Part shown: piece by piece, positions 47,883-59,885 of the stretch
How positions within the stretch are numbered: position 1 is the first letter of the stretch
How the letters are laid out: the number at the start of each line of letters is the position of its first letter
Assembly (NCBI GenBank): GCA_023014335.1
Contig: JAECYW010000008.1
Location: 1,116,001-1,180,000 of the forward strand
DNA: 64,000 nt
Source of the DNA: Galerina marginata
Lineage: Eukaryota > Basidiomycota > Agaricomycetes > Agaricales > Galerinaceae
Direction of reading: 5' to 3'
Notes under the pieces: model-generated
The model's input: the letters and a program-made list of their open reading frames with translations, nothing else
Told to the model about the DNA's origin: nothing
Database searches by the model: none
Program-made: the position numbers and the translations under genes

Positions 47883-49778
47883 TCAGTCCACCACTTCAAC
47901 CTCGCCACATTCTAACAACAATTTGTCCCAGACGTGTTGTATCAAATGGACGGTCAGTGTGCGCACAAACAGACATTGGTTTGAATACTTCACATCCTCC
48001 TGTGCCGGATTGCTCGTTCGGAGTTCTACCATCTCTTGCATATCGGGGCCAGCCTTGACCTCAGCTTCGCCAGAATACTCCCAGCTTCCTACACTGCCTC
48101 GATCCCCTGTTTGGAACTTTAGACGAAAGGTTCCCTGGGCTTCCAATTTGGAAAACGCCGCAATAGCCCAGGACGTTGCCTTGTCATGGCCTACAACGAA
48201 CTGCAAGTCACCGTTCTTGACTTTCCGTCCGTGTTGAATGATAGTACATCTATATATCTCCTCTGCATTCACAAGTAAATATTCTCGAAGCTCGTGCTCG
48301 TCTGTTGTTCTTAGGTCCGCCGAAACTGATCCATCGGGCATTATAAGGATAGCGCCTTCAAAATCCAAGCATTCGAAGACAAAGTCGCTATAGATTGAGA
48401 ATTATGTCAAGAGGGAACTGGACACGTAAAGCAAAAGATATAACAGACGATGAATTGTTGTCTTGGTGTCTGATGAGCCCACTCGAGAGATAGGCTCCTC
48501 GCCCAAATTCTGAGTATTGGACGATATTCCTAGTCTCTAGGCGAAAGGGCACAAAGTTTGCTGGAAGTTTATCTGAATTTATAGCCAGAGGGTGTCCGGG
48601 AGGGAGAGTAATGTTGAATAAACTGTCGAAGCTTCCGTTGTTGATAAGCCCAACATCGCCGATCATTGTCCCATTTCTCTGACGCTCGACGGGCAGCACC
48701 TTATTAGGTCCGGGGATCCACAAAGGATAGCCGCGCTCTTTGATCCACAGGCTCCGATAGTATATATCCATACTCGTTTGTACTGGACGCTCAAACTTAG
48801 AGTAAGTGGTTGTCAATATCTTTCTATCGATGCTAAAGGACAACAAACCTCGTTGCCGGATTCAGAAAACGGAGCGAGAGCGGGATTCCCTGGATGGCAA
48901 AATAAATAAGTCGAATACAACTGTGCAATCACAACTCACCTTGGCCGTCCGCATCAGAGCTGGGAAGATGGGAAGTAGGTTCTGGAGTCGATGTAGCTTG
49001 GTTGATGGTGATGGTGATTGTAGGCTGTTCGTCTACTCTCTTCTGACAGCGCTGACATATAAACCTTAGATGATCGAGCTGGAAAAAATTTGCACAGCGC
49101 TGATGATGCCACTCAGAGCAGGTCGAGCATCTGACGGTTGGCATGGATTCGTCATCTGTTGGACTGCAATTAGTATTCAGGGAAAGGTGCGAAGTTGCGC
49201 TCCCACTGACCGTTACCGCCACATATGCAATTGAATATTTCTGCATCTCGCACCACTTCGCCGCAGACGGGACATATCTCGTGTGGAGTGGGTGTGAGAT
49301 GGGAGACGATAGCACTGCGGGTAATGTCTGCCGTTAAGGTGATCTCGACACGATTATATCCCGGACATCGATGTGCAGTTCCGGCGCCAGAGCGACCTCG
49401 ACGACGGTTCAATGTCGGCCCCCGAGATAAAGCATAAGCACTTAGGAATTGCTGGAACTGTCGTGCTATGGCATCGAGCTTGCCGCTTTCTGTAGTTGGA
49501 GACCTCCAAACTAATTCTCGTCGTCGACCACTTGGCGGTGACTTTCGCACTCTCCTTTCCGATGGAATTGTCGATGTCGGTGACGAAGATGTAGCGGTTG
49601 TTGCCATTGGGACTGAATTTGATATGTCTGACAGCAGATTGGTGCTCTGCAGGCTCGATTCTGTACTGCCTGGTGAAAGGGGCTGTTCATGATTCTCGGG
49701 CTGATCGCCTTCATCCCAACTGTCATTGCCATAATGGATTTTCTGACCTATAAAGTTGATAAGCCCTACGGCTAACAA
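47883..49778 (-). CDS. zinc-finger (PHD-like) protein fused to a basidiomycete-specific 'YPLW-P / GDVG' domain
   Basis: The C-terminal part is firm: exons 48449-48771 (or starting further upstream) and 47883-48387 join in frame to MDIYYRSLWIKERGYPLWIP, IGDVGLINNGSFDSLFNI, then FEGAILIMPDG, NGDLQFVVGHDKATSWAIAA and a stop at 47883. This pattern recurs in many Agaricomycete hypothetical proteins. Upstream on the same strand an exon pair gives HEICPVCGEVVRDAEIFNC, CGG, then RCSTCSEWHHQRCANFF and FICQRCQKR, a Cys/His zinc finger of PHD type after a Ser/Pro/Arg-rich region. A 53-nt GT-AG intron joins the parts in phase (SGNE to FERPVQTSMD). With only about 160 bp between them otherwise, I favour one gene. 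The true 5' end is unresolved: no ATG is available in the first exon as drawn. Confidence 0.6.
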
Positions 49779-50529
49779 AAGAATTGAAAACGCTTGCTTT
49801 CATAATGAGCTTCGGAAGCAGCGTCGAAAATCTGGGGATAATAGTGGGGTTATTCTGTGATCTGATGGGCCCTTGGTTAATTTACCTGCTGGCAGAGTTC
49901 GGACAAAATGCCCAACTCTGGATTCTCGCGGGCAGTTGCACGCGAGCCATGTACCTCCTTCTCTATTCCTGTATCAAAGTCGATCACTACCCTTCCACTA
50001 GAACTTAGGAGAACGGCAAAATGCTAGGGAGAGGGCATTCAGTAGCTTTGAATGTAGAAGTAATGCATTTTTAGCTCACATCCAATGTCGCGGCTGCAAA
50101 AGGATACTCTCTATCTTGAAGATGGTCTAAAGCTGACTAGAAAATGGCTTGAGGCTTTGAATCGAGATAGATAGGGACAAGATTCGCACTGAGAGATCGA
50201 TAACCTTTTAAAAACAGTTAGAATAACAACAATTCCATGAGCGGACCACCCACTGTCTTTGTCCCCATGATCACACTTTCCTTCACATCCTTTGTAAGAG
50301 CTAAAGCAATCATGGATTCGACGCCCCCTTTGTATTCTGTTCGAAATGGTGTTTAATGGTTCTCATCGACCGTCGATGTCATTCTACGAACCGCCGGAAT
50401 ATACGATAAAAGGCAGCACAGACTTCCGAGGGGATACAGCAAACATATGAAGCAGTCCTGGGTGACTAGTCATAATATTGTCAGTTTCATATATCCCCAA
50501 CTTATGTTATATCGAAAATTCGCTGCCCA
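49779..50529. other. intergenic, possibly with the unresolved first exon of the zinc-finger gene
   Basis: A minus-strand ATG near 49,949 (MARVQLPARIQSWAFCPNSA) with a GTAAAT donor is a candidate first exon, but it does not join in phase to the next exon that I can see. Otherwise no feature. Confidence 0.3.
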
Positions 50530-51844
50530 CTAGATTTTTTGGTGGAACTCAGCCTCCGCAGAGCATCGCTGTCACAAAAAAAAGGATGAAACACTGTTTA
50601 AGTATATTTCTTAGAGCCATACCTCTGTAGCTTGATTGCCTCTGTAGACCTTGACCACTACAAGCTTCCCAGATATTTCAGCGGCTTGCAACTCATATCG
50701 TTTACTTTTATAAATTAATTCCTTTGGGGCTGAAATATCCTCGATGGAAATCTGCACGATGGTAAATCAAGAATTTTTTTTTCAATGTTCAGCCCAGTGA
50801 ACTGACAACAGGTGGGCCTTGAACAATGCCTTCGATGGTTTGACCTGGATCTATGGATAGTTATGGCTTCCAGTTCTCGCTAGCGAACTTAAACGCACTC
50901 GCCTTGATTGTATGTGACCGTTTTATGATAATTGCCGTGAATGTGGACATATTCTCCACCATTCACATTAATATCTTTGGCTCCGGCAAAAAACACTCCA
51001 CTATTGAGTCTCAGTGAGGCACGGTGTTCATGGAGAGTCAGAGAAATGTTAACCTGCTAGGCAGATCCGCGCACTTCTTCTCCACCGCATGGGTTTGCAT
51101 TAGAGGACTTGGAGGATCATTTGATAGCTGGTTTGCCTGAGTTGGCCGTCAAGGTTTAGATTGGTTCAAAAATAGCTGCAATACACTGACAACCGGGGAA
51201 ACGCTTTCCTCTCCAACGGCGCAAATAACTTCCTTGCTGCTCTCAATTACTTGGTCTTCTTTTAGAACAAGTTCCTGCAGAATGATGATTTCAGAACAAA
51301 TTAAGGAACACAAATACAGGTCGAAATTATCCAAATACCTCGAAAGCCTTGAGAGAGTTTGCCATATTTTGGTCTAGAATAGAGCATCGAGTCGATGTAT
51401 CCTCTCCATTGACCAGGACAGATTGACTTTCGAAACGAACAAATTTCTCCATGTCCCGGAGAATCCTGTGCGCCAAAATGATTACGTCCGCAAACATACT
51501 CGTTGGAAGTAAGACCGCCTACCACTCCAGTTGTGCTATATTGTCGAGGAGTTGAGCGTCGGATTCTTCCGCTGTTTCAACTAATCTGGAAATCTTCGCT
51601 GTTATCGTCGCGGCGCGGTGTGCTGTGAGTTGCGCTATGTCCTGTCGGTAGCGGGTGGATTTGAGAGCCCTCATGGTCGACTGTATTGAGAGTTTGGCGG
51701 CGGCAAGGCGAGGGCATATTGACTCGATGGCGACTTGAATCTAAGGGATGGTTTTTAAGGAAACCGATCCGGTTATGTAAGCATTCAAGCTCAAGTGAAA
51801 CTTACGCTGAAGGTCTCGATTGGTGAGGGTTCCATTGCCCCCAT
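50530..51844 (-). CDS. coiled-coil protein with an Agaricomycete-type glycine motif
   Basis: Reconstructed on the minus strand from the ATG at 51844 (or the in-frame ATG at 51835, MEPSPIETFS), through exons encoding a long amphipathic helix. It reads IQVAIESICPRLAAAKLSIQ, RYRQDIAQLTAHRAATITAK, then EILRDMEKFVRFESQSVLVN and ELVLKEDQVIESSKEVI. Later exons give GVFFAGAKDINVNGGEYVHI with HGNYHKTVTY, then DPGQTIEGIVQGPP, ISIEDISAPKELIYKSKRYE and GKLVVVKVYRGNQATE, ending RCSAEAEFHQKI and a TAG at 50530-50532. The A-x-x-I-x-V-x-GG-x-[FY] motif is common in Agaricomycete NLR-linked and kinase-linked proteins; the last part resembles the first strands of a kinase N-lobe that then stops. One intron (50851-50902) appears to use a GC donor. 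The join near 51,150 is unclear. Confidence 0.55.
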
Positions 51845-52089
51845 TAATCCGAGCCATTCAGAAGAAATGTACGTCAACAAACGCTGCATGAAATGGAAGC
51901 GGTCTGGGTGTGACGACGAGGGACAGAGGCATTTGTCTCTGAGAGCGAAACGATACTACTTTCTGGTAAATCTTGTCGTATTCATCATCATTTCTTTACT
52001 AACCATACTTATCACTTTCAGGAAACGTACCAGAGGGTCTTCCATAACCGATAGAAATTCCTTTAGCGGCTCTCAGGGTGATCTTACTG

Positions 52090-53190
52090 CACCTCATTGT
52101 CACCACCTCGACGCTAGGTCAGCCATCGCGTCTTTGAGTTGCGTCATCAGCCGAGTAAGCCGGTAAAGGTTAGATCATCCATGGTAATTAGCCTCTGCAT
52201 TTTCCTCGTGTTTCTGCATGACCGGCTCGCTCAACAGTCGTATCACAGGAAAGCCGACATAGACGCGACGCTATCGAAGGTCATGGCTGGACGCACACCT
52301 TAGGAACCGAACAGAGGCAAATATGGCATCCAGCTCTCGCCTTACTTGAATCCTCAAGGTCGTCTGCATAAAGGTTCGTCGAAGACTCGAAGTTTTGTGG
52401 CTTCTGAGCGGCAGCTAATTCTTTTGTTCTTCCTTGCAGGTCGCCAGCTTACTATTCAAGAGTTACAAAAGGCGAGCTGAGGAGAGTCAGACAGAACTCG
52501 AGCATGGAAGTGTCACCATGGTTTTGGGTATTTACTTAGGTTGGCTTCAGAATCCTCGTTCGTTTCTGTCTTTTTCGTTCCTTGTTACATTGTCTGACTT
52601 TTTGTTATAGCGAGCCTCGTCATCCCTCGTCGTCATGCTCGGCCGAGTAGTAGAGACGAGAGGCAACATAACACTCTCGGTGCATCTGCTTCATTCATGC
52701 GAATGTTATCTCACTGGGCCAAAAGGTTGTCATGAGGTCAGTTTCACCTTTCGTCATGCAGCTCTATAGACTTCTAATTTTCCATCAAGGCTCGTCCAGA
52801 ACTCTATACCTTCAGCAACACAAAGCTCCTTTCCGATCGCTTGAGCAATCGTCATCTCCGACCGTCGCGAATACGAGTCTGCGACCAGACCAAATGTTCC
52901 TCGGCCTTATCAACAACATCCAAGTTTGCTAGCCTGAGCATCGCGTCGAATACGGGGGGCGGTTTCATGGGCGAAGAGGTCTCTGAAGATGGTGCAGCTA
53001 TACAAGCGGAAGACGTTTATCGATTGCAAGTGCTCCTATATCCCCAAAACAGGATGGCAGAGGGACTTCTTCAAGCAGACCGGGTCGAATTAGATGACGA
53101 AGAGACTATGCGCAGGTCGGGTGCGAGAGAGGGCGATCTTGATCACCGGTATGGCCGTCTGTTAACGTCTTTCGATGAAGGCGGCGGAGG
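52090..53190. repeat. decayed duplicated block, copy 2
   Basis: Direct counterpart of 46,320-47,350. Frames are broken throughout. Plus-strand remnants read AIQAEDVYRLQVLLYPQNRM and VVETRGNITLS. See the first copy for shared landmarks. Confidence 0.65.
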
Positions 53191-53239
53191 GATCGGGGTT
53201 GCTTCTTGGTACCCCTTTCGAGAGCCTTTGATTGATTGA

Positions 53240-55190
53240 TGCGTAAGGGCTCTCATGTTTGGGTCATTTCTCTTAGAGCTCAATTAGTTCAACAGATACG
53301 ATGGATGGCTGGGTACCGTTGCTGCGCGATATACAGAGAACGGAGTGCTCTCCGCCGTAGTTCCATCTCCAGAGGAGTCGGGCCATCGACTTGCAGCTGT
53401 GGCTGGTACCAGCACCTGTCATATTTCTCAGGTACTAATCTTCTGAATCGTCTTTGTTCTTCGAGTTAAATGCTTAACTACATATCGTGCAGAGACGGAG
53501 TATGGGTCCATACAAGGTACCGATAGGACGTTTTCCGGATGTTGTTTCATTACTTATGTTCTTGCTTAGGACCCTTTCATCGATGGCTTATGGATGAAGG
53601 AAGCCAGTCTTGATCGGACAGGTCAGCTTATTCCTTTCTTTCTGACATTGGGCAAGATTCTGAACTGGCCATCGATAGTAGTTCATCTACTTCATTCTAA
53701 CGAACCGCCCGCATACCCCGAAGCAATGAAGCTTGGAAAGGAACAAGGAATGAGCCTGCGTATCGGTGCGTTCTGCTTTCTTTCGTTCAGTTTTCCTGCG
53801 ACCAAACGTCACATTTTCTAGTCTTGCAAGAACCTTGAAAGAAATATGTGTTGAGCATAATGCCGACACCTTTACCGAGATTTCCATGGTAAGCTCATTG
53901 TTAAATATCCCGTGCCAAGTTCAGACTTGATATCCAATCTCTTCCAGGTAACAGATCACCGATCGCATGCGAGACTTTATCATCGATTTAGAACTAGTAC
54001 GGCTCTTTTTAGTTCACGATTCTTTACGAATTCGACTGACACCTCACCCTTATCCAGGCGAATTCTCACATCCCTCTCCAAGCACTACTCCGCCACCCTC
54101 CTCGCTATCGCCCCCACCTCCAGACGCGGCAGATCGTCGACTCCTCGGTATACAAGGTCACATCTATCTTCACGAGCGGGGACCAAGCGCGAAACACCTT
54201 GCTAATGCAGCTTTTTGCAGACGTGTGCGCGATGCCGGTGGTTGTGTCCTTGAATGGCGACTAAGCTGTGGGGAGGCTTACGGCGGAATACGATATGGAC
54301 ATAAGGAAGGACAGGTTGAGAGGTTGTGGGATATCATGGTTAATTCATTTTCTTAAATAAGACGACTGCTCTGGGTTGACATATTGGTATGCACTTTCGG
54401 TTCTGCTGGATTATGGTTGGCTGATTCGCTACGTGATTATTTACAGTCGAGAACAGGATTGCCTGAACCGGTAGCCTTTCTACAAAAACTCTGCAAATTG
54501 GTTCGTCGACCAGCCACTCTTTCACGGCTTTTGCTCATTTTTTTCTTCGCAGATTACAATAGCTGCCTTGGGTCATCCGGGACTCTTAGATAATCGGATG
54601 CAAGAGCACCAAGTTACGGTCGAAGGTTTTTATTTGTCTAGTTGGAGACGTTGGAGGGAAATATGACACCAAAATACCTGTTACGAAGGCCTGATCCACT
54701 GTTCTCCGAAGGAGCCACCACGGTGCCCCAGTCGGATATGGGATATGAACAGAAGTATTCGTTGGAGATGTTATTATCATCAATCGACCAAGGCGTCTCG
54801 TCCATGGTCCATAGTTCGAAGAGTCTGCATTGGCCGACTCCTCGACATCGTTGTGAACGAGACCGCTGGTGCATCCAAACTCCTCCAGCACAGGCGCAAC
54901 CAGCTGGGTGTAGAAATCACATTGCAGTCAAGGCGGCAGCGACTTTTGCTCGGACTGGCGGTACCAAGTCGTCGCATTCATTTATTCCTTCCTTTCGAAC
55001 GTCGGCTCTGTCTGACGGCGTACAACAATTCCACTGCTCATCCTCGATCGCACACGTACGTAGATGGTCGATGGTGAATCAACTAACTTTTGATCTATTG
55101 CAGATTCTTGTTCCTATCGTCTGTAGAATCCAACGCCTTCTTCAGTACCGATATCTTAAAAATGTAAATTCGTCATTCTAATCAATGCTA
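53240..55190 (+). CDS. possible uncharacterised multi-exon gene(s)
   Basis: Several plus-strand open segments are separated by splice-like 50-70 nt gaps. They include RYTENGVLSAVVPSPEESGH; DPFIDGLWMKEASLDRTG; HLLHSNEPPAYPEAMKLGKE; ARTLKEICVEHNADTFTEIS; ITDRMRDFIIDLELVRLFLV with GIQGHIYLHERGPSAKHLAN and CVLEWRLSCGEAYGGIRYGH; ADSLRDYLQSRTGLPEPVAF; and a basic C-terminal part (ASKLLQHRRNQLGVEITLQS). I cannot join them all into one frame and recognise no family. It may be one decayed gene, two short ones, or the 3' continuation of the duplicated block. Boundaries are approximate. Confidence 0.3.
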
Positions 55191-55371
55191 TCATTTGAAT
55201 TTTATGGTTAACGTGGTATGTGAGAATACAATCAGTTCTACGGGAATTCGAGGATTGAAACGTTGACTACCGAGTCAGCTCTAGGAAAGTCCAAAATGGG
55301 TGGGAAAATTCCAACGGCCGAGCCGCATGAACAGCACGATATGTAACTCATTGTCTCTTACCATTGTCAAC

Positions 55372-58300
55372 ATGGCAAACGACAACTCCCAGAATCCCAA
55401 AGACTCCGAGAAAAAAATTCTCTCTAGGGTCGCGGAGCCTATCCACGACTTTTTCACCCGTACCAAACGTTCCGCTTCGCCAGCCCCCTCAGAAGGACAC
55501 CCATTCAAGAGCCAGATACGGAGATTCTTCAGCAAATCCACGACTGCGTCCCCTAGCCAGTCGACATTGTCTCTCCCTCTGACTTCTGCGACGGTGAAGC
55601 CAGGTGGAGGGACACCTTTGGGCAAGTACCGCTCATCCTTGAACATACTCAGTTGTAACCCCATCGTAGACCCCTCAACTGTTGCCGCCCCGGACGCTAT
55701 ATCTCCAAACCAGTCCCCGTTGATGATCGACCCATCGCAATACCCAGATCACCGCACAACCCCTGCATTGTCTGGATCGCACACATTGGCTACTTCCTCA
55801 GCGCCTCCAAGTGAGCGAGCTTACGACTGAGCGCCGCTTGTTAGACTAATCATTGTTCACAGATCTGGATAATTTCTCACCTCTGCATGGCCAAAATACG
55901 ACCGCCTCTGCTGGTCAGTCTCCTGGTAAGAATGTGTTTGTATCTCATGGCTATCCGGCGCTTACACCGCAAATCTTCGCCCAGGACGCACCAGCAACTC
56001 TACCGGGATGGGGGGTAACCTACAGTCCGCAAAGCCGAATGCCGGATCGTCTATGAAGGAGAACCTCAAGCTTACAGGAAGGGCCCTTCAGACCCTCCTC
56101 TTGAAAGCGCCCAATATCGTCGACACCAATCCCGCCAAGGTGGCTCTAGGTCTTGTGAAGGCGATCATCGAGATCTCTAAGGTTTGTTATTGCGATTCAC
56201 GCCGTATTCTGACTGACTATGGTTCCAGACTGTGAAAGACAACAAGGATGCAGTCGCACGGCAGATAGCATCAACTGGAGGTCAGTTGGAGGAGGTCGTG
56301 AGGGCATTGGACGGCTGGAAGCCAAACAATCGGGAAGAAACTTCATGGATGAATCATTTCAACGCGTACGTGTTTCACAGCAGTGACCACAGTGAGCATA
56401 TAACTATACAACTGTTTAGTACCCTCAAAGAAGAATTACAGAAGCTGAAAGAACTGAGTGGCGAGTCCAACTTTAGGAAATTCCTTGATCATGAAGATGA
56501 GCAAACACGAATCAAGGAAATTTTCGTGAGCATCAATGAGGCCAGAGTACAATTTGAGGTATGCACCATGACCTTTTGTTCGTCTGTATCGTTTCATGGT
56601 CATTTCTATGTAGCTCGCAATGGGTATAAGAATCTTTAAGATGGTCTACGAAATGGACAAAGCTGTCAAGGCACGTAAGATCTCCTTATTCAACCCAGGT
56701 GTTAGCTCATTATCCCAACAGGCTCTATTCCTTGACCATCTTGAACCCTCACATATTGCCCATCATGACTACCTTATGGAAAGCGAAGAAGAGCAGCCAT
56801 TGCATCGTCAGGTCTGCACCCCCGGAACTCGTGTCCGTATATTGGATGACATTATTACCTGGGCCAATGAAACCTCGTCGGACAGTCCAAACGTTTACTG
56901 GCTCTTCGGTCATGCCGGATCCGGGAAGACCACCATTGCCTATACTATTGCCCGCCGCTTTGAGTACGCTGGTGACTCCCACAACACAATCATCTTGGGA
57001 GGCAATTTCTTTTGTTCACGACAATTCACGGAGACGAGGCTTTCCAAGTACATTATCCGCACGATAGTGTACCACCTCGCTCTTAATTGCAAATCATTCG
57101 CTGACGCTCTGCAGAATGGTTCTTGGGAGCCAGGAATTATTACTCGGAGCCTACAAACTCAACTTGATAGTCTTCTTTTCCAACCATGGCAGGAATCTGA
57201 AGCTGCTCGGCTTAAAGATGCATCAACGCCACGGCATTACCTTATTGTCATTGATGCACTCGACGAAATTGATGGGACAGGTGGTTCTGAGTTTTTGAGT
57301 GCCCTCCTCAAGTTCATTAATCAGAAACACCTACCACGTCTCAAGTTCTTCGTTACAAGTCGGTTGAATCCAGGCCTTGTCGCTGACGTCGAAAAATTTG
57401 AGCAGAAGCACCTTTACCGTCTCCAAGACGTGGAAGAAGTGGAAGTCCGAGGTGACATCAAAATGTATATCAATGCTAGTCTTACCAACTTCACAACCAA
57501 TGATGTGGAGAGGCTTGTGGTGTTGGCTGCTGGCCTATTCATCTATGCTGCCACTGTTGTGAAGGTGTTGAAAGTTTCAGGACAAACAGAGCAGGGCGAG
57601 TTCCTGGAGGAGCTCATCACTTCATCTGTAACCTCAGATGCAGGGTCCTTCATGTCACTGGATAAGTTATATCTTCAAGTCCTCAAAAAGGCTTTTTTCA
57701 ACTTCACTGAGAAGAGCCCCAAATGGGTGAACCGCCTCAAGATCCTTCACACCTTCCTCTCTACCTCTGAGCGTACATCCACCTCTGTTGTTTCTCAACT
57801 TCTTTTCACTTCCGACTACACCGATGTTGCTGAGAAGCTCCTCTCAGACCTTCATGCTGTGCTTTATATTGAACATGGCCGAGTCCTGGCATACCACAAA
57901 TCATTTTCTGACTTCCTGTTCGATGAGAAACGATCAGGGGAGTTTTGGTGTGATCCAGGGACACACCACTGACTTCTCACTGACTCCTGCTTCCGGGTCA
58001 TGAAGGGGTTGCGATTCAACATTGCCAATATTCCATCATCATATATCTTTGACCGTGATAATCATGCACTTGCAGGTGCAATCAAACAAAACATCTCTCC
58101 TGTTTTGAGCTATTCTTGTCGAAATTGGGATCATCACCTTTCTGCCACTAAATCAACCCTTTCTGATCCTCTGCATGAAACTTTATCAGAGTTCCTCCAG
58201 CTTCGTGTTTTATTTTGGATCGAAGCTATGAATCTTTTGCAGGTGCGCGGAAGCTGCTATCCGATGCTTCGAGTGGCACAGGAGTGGGTAGTTAAGTCAG

Positions 58301-59651
58301 AGGCAAGTGTTGTCTAGAACCAATGATTCATACTGACCATTTTGAGATGTTTAGAGCAACTTGCCATTAGTTAAAAACCTCAATGAGGCTGGATCTTTTG
58401 CACTGTATTTCAGTGGAAATGGTGCATGTTTATCAACGCCACACCTCTACATCTCTACCCTAGCAACCTGGCCAAGAAAGTCAGATCCCAGTCTGGGTTG
58501 GAAGAGCCACTTTCCGAGAATTCCTAAATTTGTCAATGCTGTGATAGGTGGCACATTGTTGTCAACTTTCAACTCTGGGAGTGCAGTAAACGCAGTTGCA
58601 TTTTCAAGTGATGGCAGCTGCATTGTCTCAGGCTCTCGTGACAAATCAGTTCGGGTGTGGGATGCCTCAACAGGTGACCAGAAGCATGTGCTGAACAGCC
58701 ACACAGATTGGGTCAACTCAGTTGCATTTTCAAGTGATGGCAGCTGCATTGTCTCAGGCTCTCGTGACAAATCAGTTCGGGTGTGGGATGCCTCAACAGG
58801 TGACCAGAAGCATGTGCTGAATGGCCACACAGATTGGGTCAACTCAGTTGCATTTTCAAGTGATGGCAGCTGCATTGTCTCTGGCTCTCATGACAAATCA
58901 GTTCGGGTGTGGGATGCCTCAACAGGTGACCAGAAGCATGTGCTGAATGGCCACACACATGTAGTCAACTCAGTTGCATTTTCAAGTGATGGCAGCTGCA
59001 TTGTCTCAGGCTCTTGTGACAAATCAGTTCGGGTGTGGGATGCCTCAACAGGTGACCAGAAGCATGTGCTGAATGGCCACACAAATTGGGTCAAGTCAGT
59101 TGCATTTTCAAGTGATGGCAGCTGCATTGTCTCTGGCTCAGATGACCATTTAGTTCGAGTGTGGGATGCCTCAACAGGTGACCAGAAGCATGTGCTGAAT
59201 GGCCACACAAATCCAGTCAACTCAGTTGCATTTTCAAGTGATGGCAGCTGCATTGTCTCTGGCTCTTTGGACTATTCAGTTCGGGTGTGGGATGCCTCAA
59301 CAGGTGACCAGAAGCATGTGCTGAATGGCCACACAAATCGGGTCAACTCAGTTGCATTTTCAAGTGATGGCAGCTGCATTGTCTCAGGCTCTCATGACTA
59401 CTCAGTTCGGGTGTGGGATGCCTCAACAGGTGACCAGAAGCATGTCCTGAATGGCCACACAAAACAGGTCAACTCAGTTGCATTTTCAAGTGATGGCAGC
59501 CACATTGTCTCTGGCTCTGTTGACAAATCAGTTCAGATGTGGGATGCCTCAACAGGTGACCAGAAGCATGTCCTGAATGGCCACACAGATTCAGTCAGCT
59601 CAGTTGCATTTTCAAGTGATGGCATCTGCATTGTCTCTGGCTCTGATGACA
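55372..59651 (+). CDS. NACHT-WD40 NLR (STAND protein), disrupted
   Basis: Starts at MANDNSQNPKDSEKK (ATG 55372). Splice joins near 55,812, 55,926, 56,181, 56,366 and 56,558 give a Ser/Pro-rich head, a helical region (NLKLTGRALQTLLLKAPN; DNKDAVARQIASTGGQLEEV), then AHHDYLMESEEEQ. A NACHT domain follows, with Walker A GHAGSGKTT (about 56,925), Walker B LIVIDALDE (about 57,247) and FFVTSR. A winged-helix part ends VLAYHKSFSDFLFDE. An in-frame TGA at 57970-57972 follows THH, yet the same frame continues (LLTDSCFRVMKGLRFNI) as expected of intact relatives. Next come a GC-AG intron (58303-58354), STPHLYISTLATW and WD40 units. The ORF is cut at 59,651 by a DNA transposon and resumes at 63,020. NLRs of this kind act as intracellular sensors in non-self recognition. 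As written, translation would end at the TGA, leaving a NACHT-only product of about 720 residues. Confidence 0.8.
58595..59651 (+). repeat. near-identical 126-bp WD40 repeat array, left part
   Basis: Eight complete units begin at 58595 and then every 126 bp (ninth at 59603), without an indel. Each encodes VAFSSDGSCIVSGS-x-D-x-S-V, RVWDASTGDQKHVLNGHT and x-x-V-NS. Variation centres on the residue after SGS (R, H, C, D, L, V), the next-but-one (K, H, Y) and the pair after HT (DW, HV, NW, NP, NR, KQ, DS). The ninth unit is broken after 49 bp by the transposon. Confidence 0.95.
59644..59651 (+). repeat. target-site duplication, left copy (TGATGACA)
   Basis: Eight bases, identical to 63012-63019 on the other side of the element, with coding WD40 sequence continuing beyond it. 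Confidence 0.9.
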
Positions 59652-59683
59652 CTGTGGGAAGGAAAAGCACTTATTATCAGTGT
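59652..59683 (+). repeat. terminal inverted repeat, left
   Basis: 32 bp, CTGTGGGAAGGAAAAGCACT followed by TATTATCAGTGT. Mismatches to the right end at positions 8, 11, 23 and 24. Confidence 0.88.
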
Positions 59684-59709
59684 CGGAGGCACAGTAGGAT
59701 CCGTGTTGA

Positions 59710-59885
59710 AGACACTCATCTTGAGTGTTGAGTGTCATAAGGTCACTCAAGATGAGTGTCGGAAAACACTCATCTTGAGTGCGAAAATCACACCGAGGCG
59801 ACATTTTCACTCAAGATGAGTGTCGATGACACTCATCTTGAGTGCATATTCCCCTCATTTCACACTATGAACACTCATTCTGTCG
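59710..59885. repeat. subterminal repeat array, left end
   Basis: Six or more copies of ACTCATCTTGAGTG or its complement, singly or as nearly palindromic pairs. Likely transposase-binding sites; also capable of forming hairpins. Confidence 0.8.

Noticed and set aside
58447..59253. Long minus-strand ORFs with a repeated FSTCFWSPVEASHTRTDLS pattern
   Set aside because: They are the antisense of the WD40 repeat array; the repeats keep the reverse frame open by chance.
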